Shown: positions 36,741 to 50,217 of the stretch, one piece after another
Numbering within the stretch: the stretch's first letter is position 1
Layout of the letters: every line of letters begins with the position of its first letter
Source of the DNA: Panax quinquefolius
Taxonomy: Eukaryota; Streptophyta; Magnoliopsida; Apiales; Araliaceae
Length of the DNA: 64,000 bases
Assembly (NCBI GenBank): GCA_020205615.1
Contig: CM035170.1
Span: forward strand, 10,410,311-10,474,310
Reading direction: 5' to 3'
Translations under genes and position numbers: made by a program
The notes under the pieces: model-generated
The model's database searches: none
What the model saw: the letters and a program-made list of their open reading frames with translations, nothing else
What the model was told of the DNA's origin: nothing

Positions 36741-38149
36741 CACTTGTTTATTGACCGCCTAGAGTATAAACTCTAGTTTTTTGTATTATGGGTCTCCTTT
36801 ACGGGTTTACACCTCCCAATAAAATTAACACTAGCTCCTTTGCAGGTTATCTTATTTAATGTTTAACCTCCTCCCTCACATCTAAAGAATCAATAGGCAA
36901 AACTTGCCCTCCGTTCACTTTCTAATCATTTTTAACTTATCTTTTGATCATATGCCTCCTCGTGGGTATTGATACTATCAATTGGTCTCGAGCTAACAAT
37001 CTTATTGCTTTGATGATATCCTGACCTTTGGGGCTTCCTATAACCCCTTTCAAAATTTTTCATTTGCTCTTGGAGATTGTTTGTATTTATCCTTAGTTAG
37101 TGAATCACATTATCATCTGACCTTGCGCATCACGCCTTTGGGGGCTATTTCTTATCTCATGTTAACGACTATTTTAAATTCCTCAACACAAATTTGGATG
37201 GATCACTTCGATTCTGATTGATTTGTTATCGAATGTCCAAATCTAAGGCGCTGAAATTTTCAAATTTGAAGGATTAGGGAAGAGAGAAATGAGAGAGAGC
37301 AAATGGGTCTTTTCTTCTTCTTTTTTTTCAATTTTTTCCTCTTCCTTTTGTATGTTCTTCCAATATAAAAAGGGTATTATTTAATTAATTAAATTTTGGA
37401 CACTTTTGTCAATTATTTAGAAGTTTAATGTTATTCGTGTTAAAAATATAATTTGTATGTTTAAAAGTTTATTGTTTTTTTTGGTAATTAAGTCTTTTTA
37501 AATTTTAAAATAAAAAAAATTATATTTGGTAATCTTTGTATTAATATTTAATTTTAATAATTTAACATATAATAATTATTTATAAGGATTTATACAGATT
37601 TAATACGTCAAAATATGTGTTTATACGAATTAGGTACTTGATGTAGTAAATTGTGAATTTGGTGGTACTTGATGTAACATAAGTGTTATTAGCCCGTATT
37701 TTGTACAGTCAAACCGCATATAATTCTTATATGGCCGAAAAAATAGATATTCCGACCAATTTTGGTCATATTAAAAAAATAGAGACTAAATTGTATCAAA
37801 TTAAACACTTAATGTAATAAAATGTAAGTTCAAATTCTTTGAATATCTAATCATAAATATGATAATACTTCATATAGTAAACTGTATTTAAGCCTTTTCT
37901 AAATCCTCCACAAGTCGATGGAAGCTTAGCATTACGTTGATAAATAGTTTTTGGAACTTTTTCACTCATAAGTCATAAGCTCCTATATAAAACACTACTC
38001 AAATAAATATTCTTAAGGCAGTTAACTTAAAATAATTAGAGTATATTTTAATTAACACGTAATCATTGATTCCAAAATATGATTAATTAATCTATTCCTT
38101 AATTTGCAAATTTTTTAACAAAAAATAAAATAAACAGCCCTAGGGAGAC

Positions 38150-38400
38150 CAGGAACTTTTGACCGGTCCAATTTTTTTTAATTTTTTTTGACTTCCAAAA
38201 ATGTAGAAATTTTTACAAAATTTTAATTTGAATACATATAAAAAACAGTATTATACATAATATACAACATTATTTTTTATATAAATCTAAATTACACCTG
38301 AATCACTAAATTCTGTAAAAAAATTAATTAAAATAAATATTATATATTTTTTGAGAATCAAAACAAAAAAATAATAAAAATTGACCCCTAAGATTATTGT
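38150..38400. repeat. Dispersed short repeat, copy 1 (copy 2 about 50820-51080)
   Basis: Both copies share a GACCGGTCCAA or GGCCGACCAA opening, a poly-T stretch, an A/T-rich body with an ATACAGTATT-like motif in opposite senses, and AAATAAATATTATAT with a nearby TTTTTTGAGA or TTTTTTGGAG. A non-autonomous element is possible. Ends are not defined. Confidence 0.35.
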
Positions 38401-38530
38401 AAAATAAAATAAAATGAAAAATTACCTAGTTCTCAAATCTAAGGCCCATTGGCCAACTCCTTTCAAGAATGATTTGGTATGAGAGCCCACATTGATAAGG
38501 TAGGTGTGCAATCCAAATCATCACCCATCA

Positions 38531-38532
38531 TA

Positions 38533-38586
<54 letters not shown>
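38531..38586. repeat. (TC)n(TA)n compound microsatellite
   Basis: About fourteen TC units are followed directly by about thirteen TA units. Such repeats vary in length between individuals. Confidence 0.95.
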
Positions 38587-38590
<4 letters not shown>

Positions 38591-40350
38591 TTTTATTCTC
38601 TTCACTGTACTAATTGTGGGACCCAATTTAGATTGCAGCATTGAGCTAGATGATGACCCATTTCTAAAATATACTTTCGGTTTCGAAAGTAGAGATATAA
38701 TTTAATTTTTAAAATTAAATTATAATATATTAAAATTTAAAATTAATATAATTCTTATTTAAAATTTAATATTTCGTCATTTAATTTTAAAAATTAAATT
38801 ATATATCTAATTTTAAAATAGAGGAAATACATTGTTTCACACTGAATCATAAGAAAATAAGCCGTTAATTCTGGAATTACTTCAAATTCCAGCTAGATCA
38901 CAACCCTTCAAAGTATTGACCAGATAGTTTTTGCTTTGACCTGCAGTTTGGTTGTTGAAAAGAGGCTACATTAACAGTAGCTACGTACAGCTGGAAGCCT
39001 GGAACCGTACAAGGACAATGAGGTAAATTACATGATTAGATTCCATTATTCCTTATGAGAGGACCGAAGGGCACAAAAGTAAAAGAAAAAAGATTGCACT
39101 GACAAATAAATAAAAAAACGCTTAATTGAAAGAATAAATAAATAAAGGTAATTATTCAGTGATTTTCAAAAACTTACATTTTCTTGATTAATTCAATCAA
39201 AGCCCTCCATTTGTCACGTACACATCAAATATATATAAAAAATTCCCAAATGGAAACAAACATGGAGGGTGATGGAGCTGATATGTAGCATGGGGCCATG
39301 GGAGCTTTGAAAAGAATTGTTGGATTAGTTGGCACTGAGAAAAATGAGTGTGCAACAGCAAAGAGAGAGAGTCTGCTAAAATAGTTGGCAAAATATGGTG
39401 TCAGATAAAAATTAAAAATAAAGTGATATTTTATATATATTTTTTTGATATTTTTATGTAAATATCAAAAGCTTGGGCTTGAAGAGAAGGATCTCTCCAA
39501 TCAATTATGAGGTTTGAAAGATTAATACTAGTATAAAAAATAGTGAGATACATTTAAAAATTCAAACACTGCAAAGGCTAAAACGGTAGGAAAGGAAATT
39601 ACAATGGGAGGAAAGGAGAGAGATTAGGTTCAGAAAATAATTTAACAGCAGGAGCAGTTGCAGTAGTTAGTCTGTCTTTTGAAATCATACATGTCACCAG
39701 TTTAGCTTGGGCAGGTAGGCAGGCCTTTACTCTCTCTCCTCTTTATCTCATGTCCCTCTCTAGACTCTTATCTCTCTAAATTGTCTTTGATCTATGAAAG
39801 CTGGAATTTGATGCTTCTTTTGCAGTTTCTGCAAGTACCCACTTGGTGAATTTGGTCTTATTTGTAGTCTTTAAGCAACCATTTGATGCTTTTAAGGGTT
39901 TTTTATCTAATACCCAATTTAGGATACTGTCCTGAGAGCCTACCCATTTCAGTTTTTATATAATTCAAGTAGAATTTGATGCTATTTGATCTTTTTTGTC
40001 TGCCCATCTTAGAATATCTTAAAAGGGTCTCTGTAACTTCCCGTTTTAGGTTTCTTGTGGGGTTGTTGGATGTTAATTCAAAGCTTCAATTTCAAAAAAC
40101 TGGTATATTTCCATATTAGGGCATCTTTAGGCAATATGTCATATCAATTCCATATTTTTGGTTCTTGAAGATTAGGGTGATATTTGATAAGGGTGTCAAA
40201 ACTGTTTGATATAAAATTAGTGTTTAATTGGGTTTTCTGGAGTTGGGATAATTATACAAACGGTTATATAAACAAAAAAGAAAAAGAAAAAGAAAAGAAA
40301 AGGGAATCTGCTTTCTTTTGTAAGCATTAAGGTGAGCTGTTACTTGGGTA

Positions 40351-40416
40351 ATGCCATTCATTTCTTCTATGAGTACTTTATGCTCTGAAAGGTTTACACT
40401 TTCCTCCTGTCTCTGA
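40351..40416 (+). CDS. Possible 21-codon upstream ORF of the bHLH gene
   Basis: An ATG at 40351 opens a 21-codon frame (MPFISSMSTLCSERF...) ending TGA at 40414-40416, about 380 nt before the main ATG. A strong splice donor GAG|GTAAGT at 40472 lies downstream, with candidate acceptors near 40754 and 40767, so this frame would lie in the first leader exon. A second 24-codon frame at 40499-40573 would fall inside that intron. Whether it is translated or conserved is unknown. Confidence 0.3.
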   Translation: MPFISSMSTLCSERFTLSSCL

Positions 40417-40797
40417 GAATTACTTTTCCCACATCAGAATAGACTTGATCCTAGGGTTTTTGAAAGAAGAGGTAAGTAACTGGTGCTGTGTAGATTTTAT
40501 GCCTGGTACATTGGATTTCCCCTTTTCCTTTGTGTCCATGGGATGCTGCTGTGAGAGGTTTCTTTTGCTTTAACCCCCTCTCAGTTCTATAAAGCTGCCA
40601 AAGTTATTTTGTTCCTTGTTGAATCCTGCAAGATATTACTGGCTATTTTGGTCAAACCCACTTTCCCTTTACCCATATATTTCCTTCTGTCAAATAACTA
40701 TCACCTCCTGGTTTGGTTCAACTGTTGAATTGAGGCTCTTTTTGGGGTTTTAGTTTGTGTTTTATAGAACCTGTGGTTCCCTTTCTGATTTGAGGTC

Positions 40798-43101
40798 ATG
40801 GGTACTGAGGATAATGGTGATATGAGGTTTCAACATAGAGATGGTGATGACATGTTGAATTGCCCTCCATCAATGATGAACACAAATCCATTGTCTGATA
40901 AAGTTGTAGGAATGGCAATGGGCTCGGATTCAATGTTTAAAGCTTCAAATGGTGCAGTTCCTTATTTTAGTTCTGGTTGGGATCCACTTGTTTCTCTGAG
41001 TCAGAGTGAGAATTTTGGACCTCACGGTGGCTTTTCTAATGCAGCTTATCCGGTTGTACTGGAGAATCAGGTCATAAGTAGTACTTCCCACCTTGCTCAT
41101 TATCAACCTGATTCGGGTCTTGGTGAGTTGATGCCAAAGCTTTCTTGTTTTGGGAGTGGAAATTTTTCTGAAATGGTCAATTCCTTTGGCCTGCCTGAAT
41201 GTGGCCGGATGAATTATTCCCAAAACAAGGAGGGTGGCACTGGAAAGGTGCTGATAACTGGTACACATTCTGAGGAAGAAAGCCAAAATTCAGAAGATAA
41301 ATCTTCACCTAATGGGAAGAAGAAAAGAAGAGCATCAGAGTCCCATCCTCCCTTCAATTCAAATAAGGTAAAATTGTCTTATGAATTGTTATGTTGAAAA
41401 TCTAGGATCATGCTTAACTTTCATAGTTTCATTGCATGGGATAAAACTAGTCGGTGAATTGTTTGTTGTTCATTATAGAATGCTGAAGTGCCACAACAAC
41501 ATGATCCTTCTGGTGACAATTTAGAACAGGATGAAAAGAAACATAAAATCGAACAAAACATTAATGCAAATTTGCGAGGTAAGCAAACGAGTAAACAAAC
41601 TAAAGAAAATTCGGACAGTGGAGATGCTGCAAAAGATAACTACATCCATGTGAGAGCCAAAAGAGGCCAGGCTACAAACAGTCATAGCCTAGCAGAAAGG
41701 GTATGCTTTCTTAATTATATGCAAAATGTAACTAGGATTCATGTTCTTAATGTTCTGATTGACCTAGAAATCCTTTTTGTTGCAGGTGAGAAGAGAAAGG
41801 ATTAGTGAGCGTATGAGACTGCTTCAAGAACTTGTTCCAGGGTGCAACAAGGTAACTGGATGTCTCTCTTCATTATGTTGTTGCTTACCTTGTGAAATGC
41901 TAATTATTTGCATTGTTTCGGTAATAGATAACTGGGAAGGCAGTAATGCTTGATGAGATTATCAACTATGTGCAATCACTGCAACAGCAAGTTGAGGTAT
42001 GGCGTTTTGCAGTTCTTGGTTTACCCATTTATACTTTTCTCTGTTTTTGAAGCTTTTTAAATATGAATAGTAATGTTAACTCAACAAGCTATAATGAACT
42101 TAAACCAGATGGTAGCATAGTTCAAACTAATAACAACAAGTGTGGATTGTCATTTTGATAAGTCAAGGTCAAGTCTTTAATCATTGATATATCGGTTCAA
42201 GTTGTATCCTTTAACGAAAACAAATGAAGTTTAGAGTTTGTAGGTTATAGATTGTCTTCATCAAGTAACTGTAGTCTGGGAACTTTGTAATTCGTATGTG
42301 GAATTATCCCAAGCCAAAGATTCTAAAATATATGAATGAACATGCTCGATTGCTCGTGCATATCATTAATTTGCTACACTTTTGAAGAGAGAAGTCTTTA
42401 GTGGATAGTATTCTTCAGAAGTATTGGAATAGTATTATGTTACAATACATCAAAGTTGAATTATCTTAACGTTCCTTAACACTTCAGTCCATATAAATTA
42501 ATCCATCTTATATTTGACTTTTTATATTCCTTGACTTGGAGAAGATTTATTTGCTTTCTCTGTTCATATATCTTTAGTTGGTAAAGATTTAATTGTTTTC
42601 TTGGTGCAGTTTCTGTCTATGAAACTTGCGACTGTTAATCCAGAGTTGAATGTTGATATAGAACGACTTTTGTCAAAAGATGTAAGCACAGATCAGCCTT
42701 TTGCTAACAAATCGCTTATATTTTTAATGCGCTGCTTAGCAACAGTTACGAACTTTACCTTTGTTTGTGGGAGTTGTAGGTTCTCAATTTGCGAAGTAGC
42801 AATGCAGCTGTTCTTGGATTCCCAGGATTGAGCCCCACTCATCCTTTTCCACAGGGAAGCTTGCCGGGTATTCCAACTACAACTCAACCATTTCATACAA
42901 TTCCCCAGGTGAAATAAGTGTCTCATTTAGAATTCTCGTACTTCCTTTTTTTGGGGACTAGAAAGCTTAAACAAAAATATCATCTAAAAAATACAGTCTA
43001 TATGGGACAACAATGAGCTGCATAATCTTCTCCAAATGGGATATGATTCAAACAACCATCTTGGCCCAATTGGTAATCAACAAAACTTGTGTTTCTACTA
43101 A
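40798..43101 (+). CDS. bHLH49: bHLH transcription factor, bHLH49/ACE1-like (seven coding exons)
   Basis: Predicted exons are 40798-41367, 41479-41700, 41786-41851, 41928-41996, 42610-42681, 42780-42908 and 42997-43101; all junctions are GT...AG and in phase 0, giving 410 aa. The N-terminal half is low-complexity and includes [18 protein letters not shown] (about 120-140), typical of the bHLH49/74/77 and CIB group. A basic cluster KKKRR (174-178) may act as nuclear signal. The basic region has His259, Glu263 and Arg267, the triad used for G-box (CACGTG) binding; the helix-loop-helix follows (about 270-309, [14 protein letters not shown] and [18 protein letters not shown]). The tail has [10 protein letters not shown] and [13 protein letters not shown]. 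Arabidopsis relatives promote cell elongation. Exact orthology is less sure than the family. Transcription is convergent with the CSLC gene. Confidence 0.9.
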
Positions 43102-45716
43102 TTGTCAACTGGTTTTGTTTCTGGTTTTTGTACTTTTTCTAACATTAAAAATTGTCATATTTAGCAGGGAATTCAAAATCGGAGCTATAGTAATTATGAA
43201 AGGAATTTGAAGAGCTAAATTTCTCTCCAACAGAGAAGTTAAATATCCCCAAGTTGATTGCAGATACAGTTACCCTAGCTAAGGCAAGAAAAATGGTTCA
43301 AATATTCTTCGGATTTGTATAGGTACTCGGCGCCTGACTTTATGTTCTTCGAATTTTAGCAGAAGAAGATGACTTGTTAGATTTACAATTTTTTTTGTAT
43401 ATTCAGATGGAAAAACTGAGACTTTGATCAGTAAGAGTATGTATGTGTGAAGCTTTGAGAGGTATTCCAATTATAAAATTTGCTATCGAATTATGGAAAT
43501 TATTATTCAGTTACTCATCATTCCTTCAAAGACAAGCTCCAATCTACATACTAATAAAGAAGATGTGGAATTCTGCAAAGGTTTTGTATTAATATTGAAG
43601 CTGCTTGGCATATGTCTTTTATTTTTAACTTTTTGAAGAAGCACTTTGATTGCTTGTGCTATGAGCTATACCTATAGCATCTTGTTTTGGTCAGATAGAA
43701 GTTCACGAAATTAATAAGAAAAATAAAAAGATTTCTCCAAGAATAATCAACAGATTCAATACAAATATTAGCACCTGTAGGGTACCTTATGTCCTTATTC
43801 TGATTATCTGATATAATACTTAGTCTTTCCACTTTGCCAAAGTAATTCAAAAAAAATAATTAATACAAATACCAAGTTAATTAAAATTTAAAATTCGCTG
43901 CTCAAATTTATGAAGCCACAAGTTCAATTGAATATAGTTTGAATTTTTTTTGAAAATTTAATCATCTAATAAAAAAAAATCAATTAGAAAGTTGATCTCC
44001 GAAGTGAAAACTAGTTAAAAGTTCAAGGTACTATTTTTATCGAAGCTGTTGAAAATTAAAAAAAATAATTAAAGACGGAATACTAGGACTCAAACCTCGG
44101 ATAGTAGGACAATAGTGTTTGATTACATCTTAATATATCTTAACCGTCCACCCTCTAAATGCTTTTAAAAAATAACATTCCAATAAATTAATGAATCCCG
44201 GTGATAATAATAGGTGGAATTTATTTAATGTCTTTTAAGATATTAAAAAAAAAAAGGGACCAGCAAAAAATTAAATCAGTGGTGTATTTTTTTTTTTGTC
44301 CAATAGAAGGGAAAAAAATAATAATGTTGGGGATTTCAATTTTTTTTTGTCCAAAACTATGTCTCAAATAATATAGCATTGAATAAAACAAATGGTAATT
44401 TACGACACAGTAAATTACCAAAAAAAAATGAACTCAACCAATGGCATAGTTTGAGACGAAAGAATTTATACACCAAACATTACCCAAATTTGAAACTAGT
44501 GAATAAGGCTCAGGGTAATACAGGTAGACAGGTAGACGGATTCGGTTAGCATGAAGTGAACTTTATGGTAAGTTTACTTTATGATTAATCAGATCTTGAC
44601 ATCGCAGACAGGAGAGATCACCTCCTCGCATGTGTGTGACTGCGTTAAGCTTCACTTCATGCTAACCACTCCGTTGGTAGACTGTCCATTTTTGATAGAC
44701 ACATTTGGCCATAGTGTTAATTTCTCCACAAATGTTTCACGGTCATGATATTATTGCTGAACCATTCAATTGATTTGGGTGTGGGTGGGGGGTGCCATAT
44801 TCAATAGATCCTACTCAATGAATGTTCATTCAAGAGCAATTACCTACCCACCCACCTACAGGTGGAATTTTAAAAATTAAAAGAAACATAAAATGAATTC
44901 AATGTAGTTTAATGAGGGTAGACAGGGCTCCAGGCTGTCCAGCTTCTGCATGCTATGCTCAACCATAACTTCAGATGAAAGACATAGGATTCTACATTTC
45001 TGTATTTAAAACAACTTTGGGTTTATTCGGTTAGCAGCGCAGCATCATTTCTGGAAATAATCTGCTTTTAAAATAAACTATTGTAAGACGAACAAGATTC
45101 TTAAGCCAGTAGATGAACAAGCACCTTGTCAATTTACTAGGAAAATGATTTCCCGGCAATCTTTAAGAAAAACAAAGCTAAAATTGCAACAATTTAAATG
45201 TAACAAGGCAGGCAAAGAAAGGAACAAAAGAAATCAGAGAAACAAAGTTGGTCCAAAGTAATTACAAGGCAAGGGTATCATTAATTTCCCTCCAAACCAT
45301 TTAAATTTCTGAAATCAATATGCACATTTTGAAGCAGAGAAGATGGCGGGAATCACAAGACTAGTGCTTGAAAACTGCACTACTATTAGATGATCAGTAA
45401 CTAATTTACGTGTTCCGTTTTTGAACCACAAATTTCTTCTTACAAAAGAATAGACTATAAAAACTAAAGAATAACCAAAGAAAAGAACTATCAGAGTAGG
45501 AAAAAAATCATAAAAATATTAACGAACATCACTGCTTCTTATGGCTTTAGGCTACCTCCATTGTGCAGCGATTCTTAAGCCCTTTAAACACTTGGAGCTG
45601 GTGGAACTGGAATTGGGAGAAGCGTTCACTTTCCATGGTATCTTCCAATTCAGTATCTGCCAGCCGAGATGGCATTTCTTTACAACGTACTCCCTACAAA
45701 GCCTACTGATCTTCCT
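43102..45716. other. Intergenic region between the bHLH and CSLC 3' ends
   Basis: It should hold both 3' untranslated regions. No further gene is supported. The only structured feature is the inverted repeat at 44544-44666. Confidence 0.5.
44544..44666. repeat. Short inverted-repeat element, possibly a MITE
   Basis: GGTTAGCATGAAGTGAACTT at 44544-44563 is mirrored by AAGCTTCACTTCATGCTAACC at 44646-44666, with one internal mismatch. The inner 80 bp are not repetitive. Ends and target duplication are not clear, so a MITE is only one option; a stem-loop RNA is another. Confidence 0.45.
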
Positions 45717-48384
45717 TTAACCAACCTGCTCGCCGATCAAATCTAGACCCACTAGTAGGAAAGATACCCCTTGAAAGAGAAGGAAATAGAAATGGATTCC
45801 CTGGGCAGACAAGAGGCTCCTAGCTGAAGCTGTCAAGAGGAGGAAAGCAAGTGCTAACTCTTTTGTGTATATCCTGTTGTGCTTTTTCTTCCTAGACGCC
45901 TTCTTCTGCTGCTCCTTAATTTCCTCGCGCATTTCATCTAAATCAGGCACTGAGTTACCCCTTTGAGGCTTTGGTTCTTTCTCAATTAAGGAGATAAGAT
46001 CACCCTCGGAGGAGCGCCCAGATTTCTTGGTGACTACCCATTCATATGCACTTCCTAGCTGAAATAAGCCGGATATCATTGCATTGAACTTGGTTACTGA
46101 CATGGTGTTCTCAAATAGAAGGTAAGGGACAATGAATGGAAACGACTTCGGGGCTGGGAGTATGTTGAGAAGTGACATGGTTGCGGGGATATAACATACA
46201 ACCCATGACGGGAGCGTAGCCTCCGGTATGAACATTGTCATGGGAAGAATTATGCAGAACAGGGTGAATGAATAAAATGGAAGTACCAGTTTTCTAAGCA
46301 GGAAGAAGAGGAAAATCATATTGGCTTTCTTCCAAATGCTAATCTGTATCAATCAAAAGTTTAACCAAAGTAGTGTCAGTATGAATCACTTCACTATTAA
46401 GTACTTGGATCTGAATGCATCGCAAATATAAGCAACAAGTGGTTCACAAGTTTTATTTTTCTTTTGACAATTAAACCAGTGTTTCACAAGCTGAATACCT
46501 TTGATCGAATAATATCAGGCAAACATAGACGAAACAACTGCATAGGACCAGAATGCCATCTGTGCTGCTGTTTCCTATAAGCTTCATAAGATTCCGGCAA
46601 TTCGCATTGGCACTGAAAATGGGATTAGGAAAAGTATTATTATCAGTTTATGAACAATTCCAAACTAGTAGCATTAATTTGTACGCAGAAAATACCTCCA
46701 CATCATTGAGGAAGATGAATTTCCATCCATGGAGATGAGCACGGACAGCAATGTCCATGTCCTCGACTGTTGTCCTCTCCAACCAACCACCGGAGTCCTC
46801 TAATGCCTTGATCCTCCACACACCAGCAGTCCCGTTGAATCCAAAGAAATTGAGTAAAATTCCATTCACCTGCTGCTCCACTTCAAAATGAAATGCCAAA
46901 TTAATGTTCTGCAGCCTTGTTAACAGGTTTTCATCCTTGTTCACAAAGGACCACCTTGTCTGAACCAAGGCTAATTCTCCATTATCCTACGACGAAAGAA
47001 ACTATGGTTTTACAACAAAAAAGAAGAACTACAATTATAGGACCGACACATAAAAATACATGCCCAATGACACAAGGTGGCTTATAAAATGCTAATTTTA
47101 TAAAAGGAATGTAATTATTATAGTAGCAATCAGTTGTAACAAAAAAGGAAGCAGGAAGTGCTTAATACCTTAAAATGAGGAACAGTCTTTTTAAGAAAAT
47201 CAGAAGTGGGCTGAAAATCAGCATCAAAAATGGCAACAAATTCGTAGTTTTTAACATAGCTGCAATTCATTGCAGATTTGAGATTCCCAGCTTTATATCC
47301 TTCTCTAATTACCCGATGCCGATACAAAATGTTGGCACCCTCTTGCTGCCATTTGTGTACCTCGTCTTTGATCAACAACTGTGTAGTTGGATCATCTGAA
47401 TCATCCAACACTTGAATAAGCAATTTCGATTTCGGCCAGTCCAAATTGCACACTGCAGCTATAGATTGCTGATAAACCTGATACACAGAAAATTCTAAAA
47501 TCAAAACCAAACACATTCTACAAAAACCCAACAAAACATCAAATAAGTTTCTCCAAATTCAGACCAAGCACAAATTCCAACAAAATATCAAATGGGGTGT
47601 AAACAAAATTCACCTCTTTTTCATTGCACATGGGGATCTGAACAAGAACCATTGGCAAATACAGACCACTATCGCCGGATTCAAGATCTTCTGGTCCTTC
47701 TTTTAAAACTGGCTTGATCTTCTTGAATCGGATCCAAAAACAACCCAAAGACAGAACTAACCTATCCAAACTCTGGATAAGGAAGAGTATTATACAGGCA
47801 TTGGCAAGAAATTGAAGGGGAGGAGCAAGAAAATCCACCCTAATCAAAACCCAGCTCGAATAAAGCGAATCAAACGCATCTTTCACAGCTAATGGCCTTG
47901 TTAATGTATATAAATACTGTAATTGAAGATCTGGAGTACCAAAGTGCCAACCTTTATAATAAGCAGCTATCTCAAACCCTAATAACATTAGAGACAACCA
48001 AAGAAAGACCTTTATACAAGAATAAAACTTCCTTCTAACCGTCGAATTCTCCGAATCATCGGTGTCGGTTCGCCCGGAAGCGACGCGGCGACGGACGGCG
48101 GAGGAGATGCTGAGGAATGCGGCGGCAATGGAGGTCAAGCAGCCGGCAGCTTTGTGGGCTTTGAGGAGGAGAACCCAAGTGAGCTGCTTGGCGTTTTTGT
48201 TGCGGCGGGATTTGGATTTTGGACGGCCGGAGATGGAAACGTCGCCGTCGTCCGGGAGGATAAAATCGTCGTCATCCGGGCCCTCGAGCTCCACCATGGA
48301 CCAGTTGTTTGGGTTCTCCATTTTCACAACCACCGGCGTTCCTCTGTGGGTTTCTTTCGCCCACCAATCGAACGACGGTGCCAT
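45717..48384 (-). CDS. CSLC: Cellulose-synthase-like C protein, xyloglucan glucan synthase
   Basis: Golgi membrane glycosyltransferase of family GT2; CSLC enzymes make the beta-1,4-glucan backbone of xyloglucan from UDP-glucose. Exons on the minus strand are 48384-47614, 47477-47169, 46986-46696, 46612-46499 and 46343-45717, all GT...AG and phase 0, giving 703 aa (family about 670-700). The start [10 protein letters not shown] with [20 protein letters not shown] is the conserved CSLC N-terminus, so the upstream in-frame ATG at 48471 was rejected. Catalytic motifs are present: DDSDD (282-286), DADFQP (Asp342, Asp344), VEDMD (Asp436) and QQHRW (472-476). Membrane segments lie near 121-142 and 187-206 and four more after 500. 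The sequence looks intact and resembles CSLC12/CSLC5. The 5' leader lies right of 48384. Confidence 0.95.
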
Positions 48385-48699
48385 TGCTTCAAATTTTAGA
48401 CACCCAGATATGAAATTAAGCTCAGAATTCCAGACTTTAAATTTGGGAGGTAAAATGGATGAAATGTGCAAGACCCAGATGGAGAAATGCTATGAAAATC
48501 CCACCCAGATAAGAGATTGGGCTTATATTTCCAAGAATTTGTGTAGGGAACGCGAAATGGATGAAATGTGTAAGACTCAGATGAAGAAACACTATGAATA
48601 TGAGATCATATTGAGAATGGCGACAAAAGGGAAGGAGGAAGACAGAATATTTGCAGACGGTGGAGAGATGAAGAGAAATGAACGCGTGTGCAGGGAGTG

Positions 48700-50186
48700 A
48701 AGGATCTTTAAATCAATCATGACAAAATTCGTTTATAATTAAATTATAAGAAGGGTTTGGATTTGTATATTTCTAGTTTTACACAGGAATTAAGAGAGAG
48801 AAAGAGGTCGAAGTCTCGAAGAAGATGAGTACAAAGCAGGAGAAAAGAGCTCCCTTTCTTCCCGTTCAATTACAGCTAGCAAAAAGAGCTCCCATTATGT
48901 CATAAAAACAGCTATTATTGAGAGAGAAAGGTACAGCTCAACACGCCTGAAAGACATCTTATTCCAGAATATATTTTTTTTAATAATAATAAAAATAAAA
49001 CTGTGTTTTTTACCATACTAAAAATAAAAGTATTGTTGTCAGAAATAAATAAAACCCATCACAAATTTCAGAAAAAGAGGGACATAAACCCTGAAATCTA
49101 AGGTAATAAGAAAATGCTCACATTAAATAAAAAAGTGAGAGGAACAGACGGTTCCGACAAAGACTCGTGCTTTATTTAATTTAATTTTAAATGTTATTGT
49201 ATCGCCTGTTATTTTGTTTCTATTTAAATTAATTTTAATAAATTAATCAATACAGTGTCGACACGTATGCGTTAGCGTTAGGTAATTTTTGTACGTGTCA
49301 GAATTGTATTGATCAGACGATCAACTTATCATGAAATTAATTTCATGTTAATAGAATCCATTTAATTAAGTTCAATTTTTTCTATTAGAACCGGAGAAGA
49401 AGAAAAAGACATCCAAGTTCAATTAGAAAAAAAACTTACAAACAGAAATAATATACATTAAAGAAAATTTGATTTTATTTTGATAAAAGAATTGATATTT
49501 TCATAAAAAAAATTGATATTTCTACAAGATCTTACTCACATGAATATGAATCTCATTTATTATTTATGTAAGAAAAGTCTTGTAAAAATATTAATTTTCT
49601 TTATGAAAATATCAATTTCTTAGATTTATTGTTTTAATTTTCTTGGTCAGTGATGAGATGAAGGAGGAGATATGTGGGCGTCACCCATGGCCATCGGATG
49701 GGTAATAATGAGTAATGACCAAGTCTGCCTTAGTGAAAAATATAAAGTGGCGTTTTTATTTACTACTACTTCAATTTTTTATTTTTTTTACTTTTTTTGC
49801 CTTTTGGGAAATTTAAGTTTAAGTTTAAGCATATTCTTTTTTTTTTTTGTCAATTATTATGCTTACCGTGATCATTAGGCGATGGGGGTGAAAGTTACCT
49901 CCCTCTATTGCACAAGATATTTCTTTATAATAATAATAATAATATTTTTAAAATTATAAAAATATTTTTTTATGCATAACATGAGAAGAAGTGTATTCAA
50001 TTATATAAAAAAAATTAATATTTTTACATGTATTTTTGATATTTTTACATGATTTCACCTTCATTTGAGAGAGGACCATATAAAAATATTAAAAACTCAT
50101 GAGAAGAAGTGTATTTCTCTTATACAAAACAACGTCATATCCATGTCGAACTTTTGCTTGATTTTTTTTTTTTTACAAAATAGGTC

Positions 50187-50217
<31 letters not shown>

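Larger units (their letters stand above)
36741..39640. other. AT-rich intergenic DNA upstream of the bHLH gene
   Basis: No gene was recognised. It holds a dispersed repeat copy (about 38150-38400, similar to 50820-51080) and a (TC)n(TA)n microsatellite (38531-38586). The part nearest the gene (about 39640-39780) is CT-rich, as is common in plant 5' leaders. Confidence 0.5.

Noticed and set aside
48384..48471. Upstream in-frame ATG at 48471 as the CSLC start
   Set aside because: The [10 protein letters not shown] start at 48384 matches the family N-terminus, and the extra 29 residues have no family counterpart.
48062..48700. Long plus-strand open frame of 212 codons
   Set aside because: It is antisense to exon 1 and the leader of the CSLC gene; the opposite strand has clear conserved protein, so this is a shadow frame.
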